In this document: positions 1 through 12,430 of the stretch, piece after piece
How positions within the stretch are numbered: position 1 is the first letter of the stretch
Layout: the number at the start of each line of letters is the position of its first letter
Assembly (NCBI GenBank): GCA_030248225.1
Contig: JASANE010001583.1
Location: 1-64,000, forward strand
Source of the DNA: Trileptium ribeirensis
Taxonomy: Eukaryota; Nematoda; Enoplea; Enoplida; Thoracostomopsidae
Length of the DNA: 64,000 nt
Reading direction: 5' to 3'
Position numbers and translations under genes: made by a program
Notes under the pieces: model-generated
What the model was told of the DNA's origin: nothing
The model's database searches: none
What the model saw: only the letters and a program-made list of their open reading frames with translations

Positions 1-592
1 ATTAGTCTCGTATTTTAGGTAAAATGATACTCGTGTTCCAATTTTCAATTCCCAAACAAAAATTTGGTCCTCTTCCATAAATTCACCCAATAGTGCTAAT
101 CATGGCGGTTCTGATGTGTTTTGTGGGGGCTACCGTAGCTAGGTTATACGCTGGAAACATAAAACCGAAACTATGTACTATATAGTCCTTGACAGAAACG
201 AGTGTCACCTGTCCAACGAACGAACATCGAACAAAATTTATTCATTGTCGAACAGTTCTCGAACAAATAGAAAAGCGTGTCGACATTTTGACTAGATTTC
301 AAACAATTTTGAATTTATCAAACGAACAGCACTCATTTTTTGGCGAGTACTGTATGAAATTTAAAGAATTTTAATATGTTAACTTATATGTATCATCAAA
401 TAACCGGTTAATTCATAGTTTGTTCTCAGGAAAGTAGGGAAACTAAAAGTTCTGATTAACATATTCGTCTAAATGGTCTTTTTTAATACGGTTATTTATT
501 GAGCGTCGCAATGGTTCAAAATACTGCGTTATTTACACTGACTATACGCAATTTGTTACCAGAAAACTAGAAAACTGTTCCATATTAATATA
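1..592. other. No gene recognised
   Basis: AT-rich sequence without a convincing coding region. The 61-codon open frame at 189-374 has no recognisable motif. A roughly 20-bp phrase around 33-52 (ctcgtgttccaattttcaa) recurs almost exactly near 2235-2254, so the first 2.2 kb may be bracketed by copies of one repeat. Confidence 0.5.
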
Positions 593-712
593 GTACACAT
601 TGCAATTAAGGAACACCTTCAGTGACACCGTATGTATTTAAGGGACATACAAGTACACATTTCAATTAAGGGACACCTTCAGTGACACCGTATGTATTTA
701 AGGGACATACAA
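593..712. repeat. Tandem duplication, 60-bp unit, two copies
   Basis: Two adjacent 60-bp units (593-652 and 653-712) both start gtacacat and end aagggacatacaa. They differ at only about two positions, so the duplication is young or maintained. The end motif ttaagggac is the reverse complement of the gtcccttaa motif repeated at 907-956, so the two arrays could be inverted ends of a small element. Confidence 0.85.
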
Positions 713-906
713 TTTAAAACCTCTCTAGCTAAATAAATATCAAACCTACAACACTAAAGTTTGCACTATTGGAAAGCGTATATACTAGGCTCTGTTTGTA
801 CCAACTCTCAGATGTTTATATTTTTTCTATAGTGAAATATATTTGCATTAATATTTTGTCCCTTATTTCCCCAAAATAGGGTTAAAACTACTAAAAGTTA
901 CTAGTG

Positions 907-956
907 TCCCTTAATACCATATATCCCTTAATACCATATGTCCCTTAATACCAATG
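907..956. repeat. Tandem repeat, 17-bp unit, three copies
   Basis: Three head-to-tail units of tcccttaataccatat(a/g), the last slightly shortened. In opposite orientation the core matches the ttaagggac core of the 593-712 duplication. Confidence 0.8.
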
Positions 957-1940
957 TGTACTATACGCGAATAGCAAATGAAAAGCTCTTAATTTTTTGC
1001 GAATATGCTTTCCTGTCTGTATACCTGTGTATCACACTGTATACTGTGTATTATATCTTTGCTACAATTCTTAGAATGAACGATGCAGAATGCGAGGCAT
1101 ATGAAGATTTCCTGCGTATGAAAAACAAATCTTAATAGTGACTTCTGAAAAATCAAAATAATTTATCTTCTTGTTTATCCGTCCTGTAAAACATTGTTCA
1201 TTGTCGTCAAGTTGCGCCGTAATATATAAGTTTATCGTAAAATAAGTTCTCGCCTGGTCAAATAATCGTCATGTATACACTATTTTACGATGGAGCGCTA
1301 TTTTCGGGATTAAACCTTTATTCATATTGATATACATAACTTTGTTTTAGTACTAAAGCAAAGTTTATGAATATGATGATATACAATAGTTTAAACCCTG
1401 TCGGGCGACTCCTAGTAACAAGGGTTATATTATGATTAAACTGAATATTGTGTGAGCAGCACCACATTGTTTGTGTGACCCACGATGTAGGCGTAATAAT
1501 ATAGAATATTCTACGCGATGCTATAAACATTGTTTATTAAATTAAATTTCATTGTGCAGCAGCGACAAAGCAAATCGAGTAAGCGTAATATAATTGGCTT
1601 GCCTGACATAGTACGATGGCTGCTGTGGCTCACAGTTTTAGTGAACTTATCCTGCAGTTAGCGATATTCCGTAGATAGTTTTACAATATTGCGGTTATGT
1701 TTCTTGCCATAAATAGCTGGAGGAAGTACACTGTTTTGTTACTTGGCTGCACACATCCTTGTGGGAGCTGCAGGTGGGTAATGCACGGCACTGAACTTCG
1801 TTTATATAAATTTATGATATTAAACGATATTTGTATCAATTTTGGAGCGTTTAACTTTTAAAATGGGAATGACTTGATTTTATCGATATAAATAACGGCA
1901 CCTGTTGACTGCGTAAACTTTGACAGGGATGATATTGCGG
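957..1940. other. No gene recognised
   Basis: A 65-codon open frame (938-1135, +) ends in an acidic stretch NDAECEAYEDFLRMKN, but it overlaps the 17-bp repeat and has no family I can name. The rest is AT-rich anonymous sequence. Confidence 0.4.
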
Positions 1941-2038
1941 ACCAATATCAAACTAGAGAGAGCACCAATGTCAAACTGGAGCGGAACCAATATCAAACGC
2001 AAGGGGTACACCAATATCAAACTTAAGGGGGCACCAAT
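1941..2038. repeat. Short tandem repeat, about 23-bp unit, four copies
   Basis: Units begin accaatatcaaac (1941, about 1964, 1986 and 2010) with purine-rich spacers of 10-11 bp. A fifth partial unit ends at 2038. Copies differ at several positions. It forms a spurious open frame on the minus strand (1880-2254). Confidence 0.8.
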
Positions 2039-2403
2039 GACTGGACTTCTGATATTGATTGTGCTATGTTTGCAATAATATAATGCACGACAATATTGTT
2101 TTCCTACAACATGGTCACTGCAATAGCTTACGGTGCGCAATTCGTGCACGCACTTCTCTGTGAATGGTTCATAACTTGATCCAATTTCTTCTGCTGGTGT
2201 TTGACTGAAGATATAGAGCATTTCGATCATACATGCTCGTGTTCCGATTTTCAAGAGGGATAGTCGTGTACTCCCGGAAGTGGGTAGAGACCCTCAGCCT
2301 CCTAGGGGTGCTGCAGGAGCGAGTGCGGCGGCGCCATTAGCAAGGTTTCGATGACCTGTCAGTTGGAGGAGCCCAATCCTCAGGGAGCTAACCCCTCTGG
2401 CTA
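2039..2403. other. Probable 5' flank of a LINE relic
   Basis: No coding signal. Around 2270-2400 the sequence becomes GC-rich (gctgcaggagcgagtgcggc) directly ahead of the Tx1/L1-like polymerase relic. This would suit a 5' untranslated or inter-ORF segment, but that is only inference from position. Confidence 0.3.
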
Positions 2404-4015
2404 ATGGTTTTTTCTGCAGAGAAATCCAAGAGATATAGGCCTAGAAAATGCTTTGAAAAGTTGACGCAACAAGTTTACGAAAACAATTTTTATATAAAGC
2501 AATGCTTGCATGGAACACATTACTATAATTACAAAACACATGTACTGACTTTACCGCACGTAAAGAGTTTAAAACGGCTAAGTATTGACGACGGTTTTTT
2601 ATAGTCTTGAAACATCAGATGGTTATCCTGTAACAAAATGTCGAGATACTTCGCGTGAGGTGTACTTCGCCAAATATGGAAAAGTTATCGCCTAAGGTCT
2701 CTCCTTTATTAAAAGCCTTAGTCACTGAACAGCAATCAAAACGTCCGATTTCTAGTTTTAGAGGTCGAAAGTCTCCAGGAATTAATGGTTTTCCTATCGC
2801 TTTGTATAAGCAATTGCAAGATATTTTAATTCCGGTTTGTACATAGAGGTATAAATTTTCCTTTAGGATGGGAAATTTGAGTAAAGGCAAGCATCATGTG
2901 GTAACCTCAAATCTGCTAAAGGTGAAAGAGGTAGGAGACACTGGCGAGCAATCACCCTTTTAAGTTGTGATAATAAAATTTAGCTAGTACAATAGAACTA
3001 GTAACAAAAAAGTTGCTCATTACATCCAAACATGTTCTGTTCCTTTGTACTCTGTTGTGGAAAAACTTAATAATGACTGATTGCTTACAACTTCAAACGC
3101 TAGACCACGGAGCAGTATTCGATTTGTTTGAGTGGCCTTTCATGTTTATGTATTAGAAAATCTTGGTTTTGGAGATGGTATTATGCAGTGAAGTTTTGGA
3201 CAAGATATTATGCAGTGCAGTGGATACTTATAACGCAAACGTTTTTTCTTCGGTAATAGTCATTGGTTCGCCTGTAAACGGTTCCCAGTCACTAGGGAGA
3301 TCCGACAAGGATGTCATTTATCGTATTTTTTATATGTAATTATTACTGAAACTAGCTATCCGCATTACATCCCATCATTTATTATAATGGTAGTGGGGTG
3401 CTGCATAGAAATTTTTAACGTCTCTATACACGACGTTGATACCACCTTAGTTCTGAGATAGTATGAACTAGACGAGGTTTCAGAATAATTTTTCTTTTCT
3501 GATATGCATCACGAAGCAGATGAAGTATACAGAAAATGCAATTAACGCCTCTAGATAACTCGCTCTGTTGGGCTGATTGTTTATGTAGAAGATATTAAAA
3601 TCTGTGGGTCATATAAATATAATTTCTAGGTTTCATTCAAATAGGAATTGGTTTACAGCAATCAGAGTTATAGAAAAATTATTGAGACGGATACCTCTCT
3701 TTTTGGTCGGATAAATGCATTGAATATGTTGTATTTGTCATTTTGGTTTATAGCAATCTGTTGCACTTGCCACATGATCTAATTAAAAAAGCAGAAAAAG
3801 CTACAGATTTTTTTTGTTGTTTTCTTCGAAGCTAAATTTTATAAATAAAAACATAACAAAGCTATACAGATAAAACGGGGCTTGGCTTATCAAGATGTAC
3901 CTACACGCGCAAAAGTAAACGGGTTAATGTTTCTTTAATAAAACGGTGGCCATCAATCGATAGACCAAGGTGGCATGTGCCTTTTGATGTTCTCTTTGGT
4001 TAACTAGCGGGTGAG
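2404..4015 (+). pseudogene. Degraded Tx1/L1-like LINE ORF2 (reverse transcriptase region)
   Basis: Reading across three frames gives a fragmented L1/Tx1-type polymerase. In order: GRKSPGINGFPIALYKQL at 2767-2820 (the SPG-DGFP-YK start of the RT domain); WRAITLLSCDNKI near 2940 (cf. RPITLLN-DYKI); QTCSVP near 3037 (the IHP-QTCSVPGR motif); IRQGCHLSYFLYV near 3300-3340 (RQGCPLSP-L); and a terminal HDLIKKAEKAT near 3775 followed by RPRWHVPFDVLFG near 3960-4010. Many stops and frameshifts separate these pieces, and the YADD site is not recognisable. No endonuclease is visible upstream. It is a dead copy on the + strand. I am confident of the L1/Tx1 affinity from the QTCSVP and RQGC motifs but not of the exact clade. 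Confidence 0.72.
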
Positions 4016-5842
4016 AATGCGAGACAATTGCAAGATATAGAATGGCGGAAAATTTTTTAAGGAAATAAAGAAGGATCAAATAGTGTTTTGCTATAACGAA
4101 TTAATCACAGATCTATTGAGTTTTTGTGGACTGTAATAGATTTTGCGCAGTGTGGTGGGAAACTACTGTATAAATTAATGAGTGATCATTTATGCGGTCG
4201 TGTCGTTGTCCCGACGCACGCATATTGTGAAACAAAACTTAGCTTAATTATCCCAAACTTTGTCAAAAACTTGTGGAAGTACACAATTGTCTAATATGAA
4301 ATTGGCCTTTTACGCGAGCTTTTCAATACAGCTTTATTAATATGAGTATTTTAACGCTTAAGTTAAAATATGTCTTTTTAGGGACGGCAAGGTGTTGTTC
4401 ATATTACTAACATGTGCTTCGTGACCAAGTAACAGACGATTTTGAACATATGTACATGATTTGGGGGCGTACATATACTTTATTTTAATCAAATGCACTG
4501 CGCACAGACCTCGGACAGCGAACAAATTTTCTTCCAATAGAGTGCATTTATATTTGGGAAGACTTTTCGCAATGATAAATCGAAAGAAATTTGTTTTAAT
4601 CACTTTGTCCATACAGCTCAGCGTGACACCCTAACTGTAAAAAACAGGTTGATACCGGTAATCATGAAAATACTATATTGTAATCTTTATAGTGTCAAAA
4701 CATGCTTCAGAGACAGATGTTTTACCACCGCTTTGGGGGTCAAAATCATGACCGATGCCAGATGCACTGTACATAGCCGATTTAATCAAAACTCAGCTCG
4801 ACTCGACTCCAAAACCTCGCGGATTGGATTTGGCAGGTGTGGGTGTACAAATGGATGTAATCTAACATACGTGATTACCGAGGTCACTCTTTAAGGCTAT
4901 TAACTATTCCAACAAATTGCACAATACCTTATGATCAGTGGAAGTAAATCCTACGGAATGGTTAAGAACAGAACACTACGGCCGACAGCAAATGCTACGA
5001 CTAGATAACAGCCACAGATATCAGGTACCACGAGCCGATGATAATAAAGAAACTGAAGAGTATAACAGTCTTCAGGTTTGCTGAGTTAGCGGCTGCGGTA
5101 AGTCGCGCACGATGTCATTAACATGTGGTATCACGTCCAGTTTTTGGCACTGCTGACTTTAAAATCGAGCAATATTCCTGGAACGCAAAAATCACATCAC
5201 ACCCATATTATTCACCACCAAACTAATGTTCCGCTGATATTGGGCAATGTTTCCAGCTTTTGACGACAATGTCCATGTACTTGTTAAGGTCCGATCATAG
5301 TAACTATACTGGATTGCAAAGCAATTGCAGACACACTATGCGTGACACTGCAATTGTCGTGGTTTGTACGTATTACGTCGCGGGCGACTGTATCATAACC
5401 AACTGCGTTTGGATAGAGAACCCGATCGCACTATACAGCACATACTTTAAAAATCATGCAAGTACAATCAAGAGTAGAACCGGTATAAATGTGAAGCCAT
5501 CACAAATCTCTGAATACTCAGCACCTTTACCTTTGGATTTATTTTAGATAATACTAGACATTAGACATTTTTAGCAAAAAGAAAATTTTGGCTTTGTAAT
5601 TCTTAGACTCAAAGATAAATTTGTTTGTCTTGTTTTATCTAATACAAGCTATGTTTTGTTGTACGAAAGAGCAGGCGTCACCTTGAAATAATATATAAAT
5701 TGTGAGAGGTACTACATTAACCTACGAATGCTCTCTGTTATAATGTAACAGGCCCGTTCCGGCTCCGTTACGAGCATTTTCAGGACTCCAACACCTAAAA
5801 TCGTACCGCGACGCACCTACACCTACATCGCGTTATCTCTCA
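4016..5842. other. No gene recognised
   Basis: Two open frames (4649-4894 and 5260-5547, both +) are long for this AT-rich sequence. The first ends with a small Cys cluster, FGRCGCTNGCN. I cannot tie either to a family, and neither has a plausible start context or neighbour. A further transposon relic is likely, but I cannot show it. Confidence 0.35.
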
Positions 5843-6350
5843 CGTTTTATCATTGATTTGCACATAAAAATGCTGCGTTTATCATTGATCTGTATATAAA
5901 AATGTCGCGTTTATCATAGATCCGTATATAAAAATGCTGCGTTTATCATTGATCCGTATATAGAAGTGTCGCGTTTATCATTGATCCGTATATAAAAATG
6001 CTGCGTTTATCATTGATCTGTATATAAAAATGTCGCGTTTATCATTGATCCGTATATAAAAATGCAGCGTTTATCATTGATCCGTATATAAAAATGTCGC
6101 GTTTATCATTGATCCGTGTATAAAAATGTCGCGTTTATCATTGATCCGTATATAAAAATGCTGCGTTTATCATTGATCCGTATATAGAAATGTCGCGTTT
6201 ATCATTGATCCGTATATAAAAATGCTGCGTTTATCATTGATCTGTATATAAAAATGTCGCGTTTATCATTGATCCGTATATAAAAATGTCGCGTTTATCA
6301 TGGATCCGTGTATAAAAATGTCGCGTTTATCATTGATTCGTACATATAAC
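5843..6350. repeat. 32-bp satellite array, about 15-16 units
   Basis: Unit start gcgtttatca recurs exactly every 32 bp from 5875 to 6323 (15 starts). A diverged half-unit precedes it at about 5843 and the last unit degenerates at about 6350. The consensus runs gcgtttatcattgatccg then tatataaaaatg plus ct or tc. The unit-ending dinucleotide tends to alternate (ct, tc), implying a 64-bp higher-order period over much of the array. There are no unique spacers, so this is a minisatellite, not a CRISPR array. Confidence 0.95.
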
Positions 6351-6359
6351 AGTGTTATG

Positions 6360-9300
6360 ATTTGCTTTGATGTCGTGTAACCCTTTAGTGAATGCCCTCT
6401 GCTTTATTAACCGTTGTGTTAACCGTATTCACATCGAGACGAGTGTTGTTATGTTACGAAACTTGAGAATTAAGCTGTTTTATCGACGCGTAAGACCGAT
6501 TATGGAGCCCCTGCCAACAAAAAGGAGAACCATGCCGAACTCCAAGCGGCCGCCATCACATGCTAAAACTTCGACGGTAATGACCGTCCGGGAATAGGAG
6601 GCCTTTGACGCTCTAAGGGTTTGGGAAGTGATCAAAACCCTAGGTATCGATGTTACCGGTGTTCAGCTTCATACAGGGTAATGGTCGCACCAGTAAGCTG
6701 GAACAAATGGGTTACGGTAGCTTCCGAATGTTCGGAAACAACGGGCATCGGGCCTGTTCATCGGCCCGTAACCGTTCAGGGATCGAGATTTCCCGAAAAT
6801 GCTTCGAGTATTTTCGATAGAGAATTTTCAGGGCTGTCGACCGTGGTCAAGATGTCACAAATTACTGGAGGATTTCACGAGATATCTGGGGACGAACAGA
6901 CGAATGCTCGACTAACAGCCATTACTTACGCTAGGTTTGGCCGGTTACCCTGGATCCGAGTAGGTACAACTCAGTTATATACATGCATTTAGGGACATAT
7001 AGTTATATAGTATTGTTTAATTTTTACGTGCTTTAGTACTTCTATTTTCCCGCTCCCACTGTACGGAGCAATCCTTTTTACAGCGCCCTTTAAGGCCCCC
7101 AAACCGCCCGCTTTGCGCCCTAGTATCTAGTCTTTCCTTTTACAATTGAATCATTGAGTGGAATGGTGCGTATTTCTACGTGGTCCACCCAGTGAGACAT
7201 CCAACGAGACCTGGCGGGTCTCGACCAGACCAACCATTCCGTTACTGTAGGAGTTATTTTGTTGCCTATAACGCCCTATGAAAGTACGGTGAAAATGCGC
7301 CTGTTGTGCACCAACCTCGTACCCGACCCATGGCCCTAAATGTACCCATGCCCTCATCTAATTCGCGGGTTCCTGGCGAATGCAATGACATACGGCGGGC
7401 CTATGCGCGACTTCCCGCTATCCCGCAGCAAGCCGCCAAAGTGCCCCTGATATGAAGTGCTGACTGTAAGTGGGTACACAACAACCAACAAACCAGTCCC
7501 TAACTCGAAAGTAGGCAAATCGCCCCTTATTGCATTCGCCTCGGCGAGACGTCTCCGAAAATGACAAGCGGGCCACGTTTCGCCGCCCCGGTAACCCGGG
7601 GCGACTGGCAAAAGCGCCCCGACCGTAGTCACTACTCTCTCTAATCGTTGTGATTTTAGCATCATTTTTACCCCTGCCGCTCCGGATCGCCCCTCATCCG
7701 AATCGCCGTTCAACGACGAGTTTAACGATACCCGGCGGGTCTCGCTCCGCCCAACCGTTAAGGCAGGAGAGCTCGCTAAAGCTCCCCATACTTATGTACG
7801 TCGGAACCCATATGTGGGTCCCGATCCGCTTCTATGTCTACCCCCCTTGTGTTTGGTATCAATCGGCCCCATTTTTTGTCCTGGGACCGAATCTCGCCCC
7901 AGACCCTCGCAATACCCCCGGAATTCCCCTTGTCCGCTCCCCTTCCTACGCCCTCTTCGTGTCCTCGCTGTCCTTTCGCTTTCTTGTCCTCGTTCTCTCT
8001 CTAACCGACATTTCTGGTCGGTTTTCTTCTTTGTCGCCTTTGTTGTTGTTGTGTTTGACGTGTTCTGCGTGTGTGTTTATTCTGAGCGACCTTTCTGTCA
8101 CTCAGGACGCCATTGTGTCTGATGTGTGTAGCGTGGGTATTTGTGTGTGTATATGTGTGTAGATATATGTATATAATATATATATGTATATATATCCCCG
8201 ACTATATATGTAAGGACATAACATAAGAACGGACAGACAACGACACGACACGCAAAACGAACTAAAATATAAGAGTTTTACGAACGGACTGGACGCTGAT
8301 AACTGGAACGGACGGGGGGTGAGTGTAAGGTCCTCCCATGGGTGTTTGGGGGCCTCAGAGCAGGGCTCCCACCTCACTAGGAGTCCCCTGGAGGATGTTC
8401 TACCGCCAGCCTCGAAATGGGCCGATTCCCGTCATTGGTTCCCCCCTGGGACGTGCGGGAATCAGCTAGATCAGTTAGGCATCATAATCGAAATTGGTTT
8501 TCTCGACTTTTTGAGGTGCTCTCGCGACTAGGGTCATTTTCCACAACGAAATTGAGTCGAATCGACGAGCGGCATATCACGACCACAAAGGAAATGTCGT
8601 TGGTTGCCGACCCAATTAAGGCAGGAAAGCTTAAACAATCCAAAAAAGATCGGACAGATTGTAACTTTTGAGGAAATTACGGGGAATTGTGTAACGATCT
8701 AACCATCTTGGGACCGGATGTTGTCTCAAGAACGTGGGCGTTGACTTGGATTTCAAAGAACATCCTGTCCTAATTGCAGGAAATTTGAGCTTAAAAGCTC
8801 AGGTTTCATGGGAAGATCGGGACGAAAAGCGCAGATGGTCAACTTCCGAGTACTCGGAGGGTTCAAATTTAAAGTCGGCAAATTAACTGAAGCCGACTGT
8901 CTCTAAGGACATCGACGGTTTACGGTAGCCGTCAAGATTTGACTTTCCGGAAGTGTCCCCAATTGGACACTGAAATAAAGCCCAAGAAAAATGGGCGTTG
9001 CCCGACCAACGACGATTGGATAGCGACAAAATCGCTATCCTTAACTATGGGCAAAAAATTCGAGGCGACGACCAACGCGTCGACTCGTGGAATCAGTTGG
9101 GCTTCGACAGCGCGGAGTTCGGTCGACTTTACTGACCGGCTCCGACGCACTATTTCGAGTGTTTGGTTTTCATGCGGCTCTGTTTTTTCTTACTTCGCTT
9201 TTCGCTTTGGATCGACTCGATGGACCGAGGCTTTTCCGCGTAGGTGTATACCTCGCGAAGGGGGTTCAGCTGGTGCTGCCCCAGGGATCAACGTTCGTAA

Positions 9301-10619
9301 GTACGTGAAGGTTTAGTGGATGCAGGGGTTTAGTTTCCCTGCCGAATGAAGAGTAACAGGCCATTCGCTTCAGTATCTCATGAACGTAGCATGTTTCTCG
9401 CCCCTAAGTAGAATCAATCGCGTCCAGGTTTCGCCCACCCGGTCACCTCCGAAAAGTTACGCTCAATCTTAACTGGAATCAACCTCCGGAATCGAGTTCC
9501 GACGTAGGAGGCGTTAGGCGATTTAGGGTACATTCATGCAGAGCACTGTGAGGACTGTTTAACTAATTCGAAGTCTTGCTGATTCCCCGTGGTCTTAGGC
9601 AGGACAAAACAAAATGGACGTCTCTGGTCCACGCTTTACATGACTTGCAATTCTTGAGGTAGGATCATTGAAATTTTGTTGAGCAGACCACGGTAAAACT
9701 TGCCGACGCCTAGGAGCCGAACCGGTAGGGACTTGCTTTACTTTTATGCTCACGGTTTACAAATTTACAGCTTAATGGATTGTTCAACGCCCATGCCGTG
9801 TTTGGGCTTTGGACAAAATCGCAGATTAGGGACGGAGGACTAGCCTCCGTCGGGTTTTAGGAAACCCTGAAAATTTTGTTTTCTTCTTTTGAGCTAAGAA
9901 AATTTGGGTTCGCAAAAGACGGAACAAATTCTAGGCACGCAAATTTGAGCTTAAGGTGTTTGCTGTTTTCACGGAATGTTGTCTAGGAATCGTCTCGGCT
10001 TAGTTGTTTGAATCTGATTTTAGAGCACGTAGACGACATATTCGCTAGGCATATCATTTGAACACCAATGTCATTTGGACGACTGACCGGAGAAACGGTA
10101 GGTGACCATCTTAAAACCTCTATGACCACAAGATTTGGCTAACGGAACAAGACTCATAGCCAACCAAAATTCCGAAAAACCCCGTTTGGTGCCGCGAACG
10201 CTCCGTTTGATGGTGACACGCCAGTTTTAAGCCCCGAAAGACTATTTTAATAAAACAACTAAGTTTACCGGTGTTCACCATTGTACTACGCCATGGTCTT
10301 CTCTCGAGACCATTGTCTGAAAGAAATAAAATTAAAGCATGCCCCTGCGCCGTTACTAGATAACGCCCTTGCGGGAGAAACACTCCGTGTCCCCGCCTTT
10401 AAACAAAAATTTTAGTACCTGCAGAAAATTAAAGAAACTTACCTCCTCGCCTGGGCGATTTTGGCCCCAAACCGGGCGAGTGCAAAACCCCTTTTTCTTC
10501 TTGAAGCGAGTTGATCGCTGAGTTTAATTTTTTTTAGTTTTGTCTTGGTTTGCCCGTTAGGCTATGTACTATATATATGCCCAGATTTCACTTTTCCACA
10601 GTTTCAGTATATGCTAGTT
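6360..10619. other. GC-richer decayed block, no gene assigned
   Basis: Base composition rises clearly compared with both flanks, and CpG-containing words are common. Several overlapping open frames of 60-170 codons occur on both strands (for example 6621-6992, 7650-8162, 8939-9316) but none shows a recognisable domain and they compete with one another. A phrase like aaggcaggagagctcg (near 7762) recurs loosely near 8620. A TG/TA microsatellite lies at about 8120-8220. I suspect an old retroelement because of the composition and the Gypsy-like motif at 12358, but cannot prove it. Confidence 0.35.
8118..8205. repeat. TG/TA-rich microsatellite
   Basis: Irregular run of tgtg, tatg and tata dinucleotides, giving a meaningless minus-strand open frame. 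Confidence 0.8.
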
Positions 10620-10624
10620 TGCTT

Positions 10625-10705
10625 TCCCGCATCATGAATTGATCCTGCACGGGGAATTTAAGCCCGCTGCAGAATTATATACCTTAACCACTCAGCAATA
10701 GGAAC
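10625..10705 (-). ncRNA. tRNA-like sequence (pseudo-tRNA or SINE head)
   Basis: Read on the minus strand, the segment has a near-perfect class II tRNA A-box (gctgagtggttaagg, as in tRNA-Ser/Leu). About 50 nt later comes a weaker B-box (ggatcaattca against ggttcganncc). The T-stem and acceptor stem do not close properly, so it is not a functional tRNA. A tRNA-derived SINE head or decayed tRNA gene fits best. Confidence 0.3.
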
Positions 10706-12299
10706 ACATCAACATTGACAACTAAGTCAATGATAACTGAGCTGCAGTACAGTGCAGATGAGGCACTGCATTATTGCAGTGTATAAATGAAAATGCGCGG
10801 ATAGGGAGAGTCAACGAAACAACAACAAAGGAGAAGACAAAAGACGCGAATGCGTCCGGGGGTTGTCGCCCTTAGTCCGACTGTTCAAAAAGACCCCAAG
10901 AATAGGAGATAAGGCCGTGTCGCCCTCGGCTAGGTGCCTCCGGTCTATAGAACACCCCGTCCCACCGAAATTCCGGCGGATGAAATCAAATCGAACCCAA
11001 CCAAGCGAGTTCGCCCTTGGAGGCGGCCTCATAAGTTGCCTAGAAGGACGCATCATGCCTCTTAGCACCATGACCACATCCCGTCGGCCGAAACCCAAGG
11101 ACTTATTTCATGTCCCCCTCCCTGGTTTGCTTCTTTCACTTAGTGTTCGGTCAGTCGTACCAGTGATGTCCAAACGTAACTAGGACGATGGAGCCAATCA
11201 TGTCGTCGGCAAACTGTCGGATCAGTTTTTGTGTGACAACCCGTTCCTGCTCCCCATAGCAGTGCTCGACTAGGAATTAGCCCGGTATAGTCATATCGCT
11301 ATTATGCCCCGGACCCGGTTTAGCGTCACTTGCCGTACGCGTAGCGGATAGTCATTTAGGATGACAAGCGTCAATGAGCGTTCTCTGAAGTACACTAGGG
11401 CCCCTACTTATTGCGGTGCATAGCTGATTAGTTCGCCGACATTGAGCCGAAGCAGGGATAACCGCCCCTAGCCCGCAATATGCGGATCGCTGCACGCTCA
11501 GCCCTCATTTCTTCCTCCATAGCCGCCCGCTTCTTTTGTTCCTTAGTGTACAGTATCGAAGCGTTACAAGCGGATTTCGTTGGAGTCAGTTCTACCCGAC
11601 TTGACACATTTCGCCGACCCCGATGATTGAGCCGACACACTCGTCCCGATAGTAGCCTTTGATCGTTGTAATAAACTTTGTTTCACAAACTCGGACTTCC
11701 GCTTACTTTATTCGGAGACGATAGGATTTTTTTCTAGTTTGTCCCCGTGGACGAGCAGGCACTACCCGTCATGGCTTGTGGGCGAGAATGTCACAAGCAC
11801 TGGCGGGCAGGGCCTTCTGTCATGTCTATTTACGCTCTACTACTGGAACGATGGAATGAAGCAACCGGAAAACACCAGTAAAATTGTACTAGTTTACGAC
11901 CGAGATTCAAAATTTATTAGGAATCTTCTCTATTTTAATAAGTTGAAACTTCTACTGGTCAAGGTACCAGTACGCTTGCATAGAATTTATTGAGGAAGCA
12001 AGCCACGCCATTGATAATCCGACATTAAACACTCAGGGCTTGTCGGAACCCTGTGGGGGCCACATAGGTCAATGCTCCAACACGGAGCATATCGTGATCC
12101 TAACTAGATAAATCAACTTGAGCTACAAATTCCTAGGGACACTTTCCTATTTTATTCCAACATCTATCACAATCAAATGGAACTAAACAACTTCCGATGA
12201 GTCTAAGATAGGAATAGCGGCTAGGCTCCATTACCTGCGAACAGGTGTCGATGCTAGTCTCCCTGGGGACCTCAGAAATAATACCCGATACTAGACACG
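10706..12299. other. GC-richer decayed block (continued), no gene assigned
   Basis: Near 10738-10785 there is an imperfect palindromic cluster of ctgcagt/actgcag words. A minus-strand frame (11428-11640) has a charged helical stretch EQKKRAAMEEEMRAERAA that could be coiled coil, without an assignable family. Nothing else is supportable. Confidence 0.35.
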
Positions 12300-12430
12300 T
12301 GCGCAACCCTTCGGGCGGGGTCCGAACACACCCCGTGAAGCGCGCCTGCGGCCTGCTAAGCTGCGTAGCTTCTTGGGTCTGACCGAGAATAGGATTAAAA
12401 TTTCAGTATTTACGGTCCACCCTTGAGGGT
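12300..12430 (+). pseudogene. Possible Ty3/Gypsy polymerase fragment (RT/RNase H junction)
   Basis: One + frame reads RPAKLRSFLGLTENRI (about 12349-12396) and then stops. The words (K/Q)LRSFLGL followed by two residues and R are the hallmark of the Gypsy connection between RT and RNase H (usual form LRSFLGL-NYYRRF). No other polymerase motif lies in the right order nearby, so this is at most a short scrap of an old element. It is consistent with the GC-rich block being a retroelement graveyard. Confidence 0.4.

Noticed and set aside
5843..6350. CRISPR array
   Set aside because: The 32-bp units are directly adjacent with no unique spacers, and the context is eukaryotic; it is a satellite.
7650..8162. 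170-codon + ORF in the GC-rich block
   Set aside because: Runs into a TG/TA microsatellite, has a competing overlapping frame (7814-8122) and no recognisable domain.
10020..10230. Reverse transcriptase signature (HVDDIF near 10023 and PFGAANAP near 10184)
   Set aside because: The two motifs are in the wrong order for any RT (PFG-NAP must precede the DD box), no other RT motif flanks them and stops intervene; probably chance.
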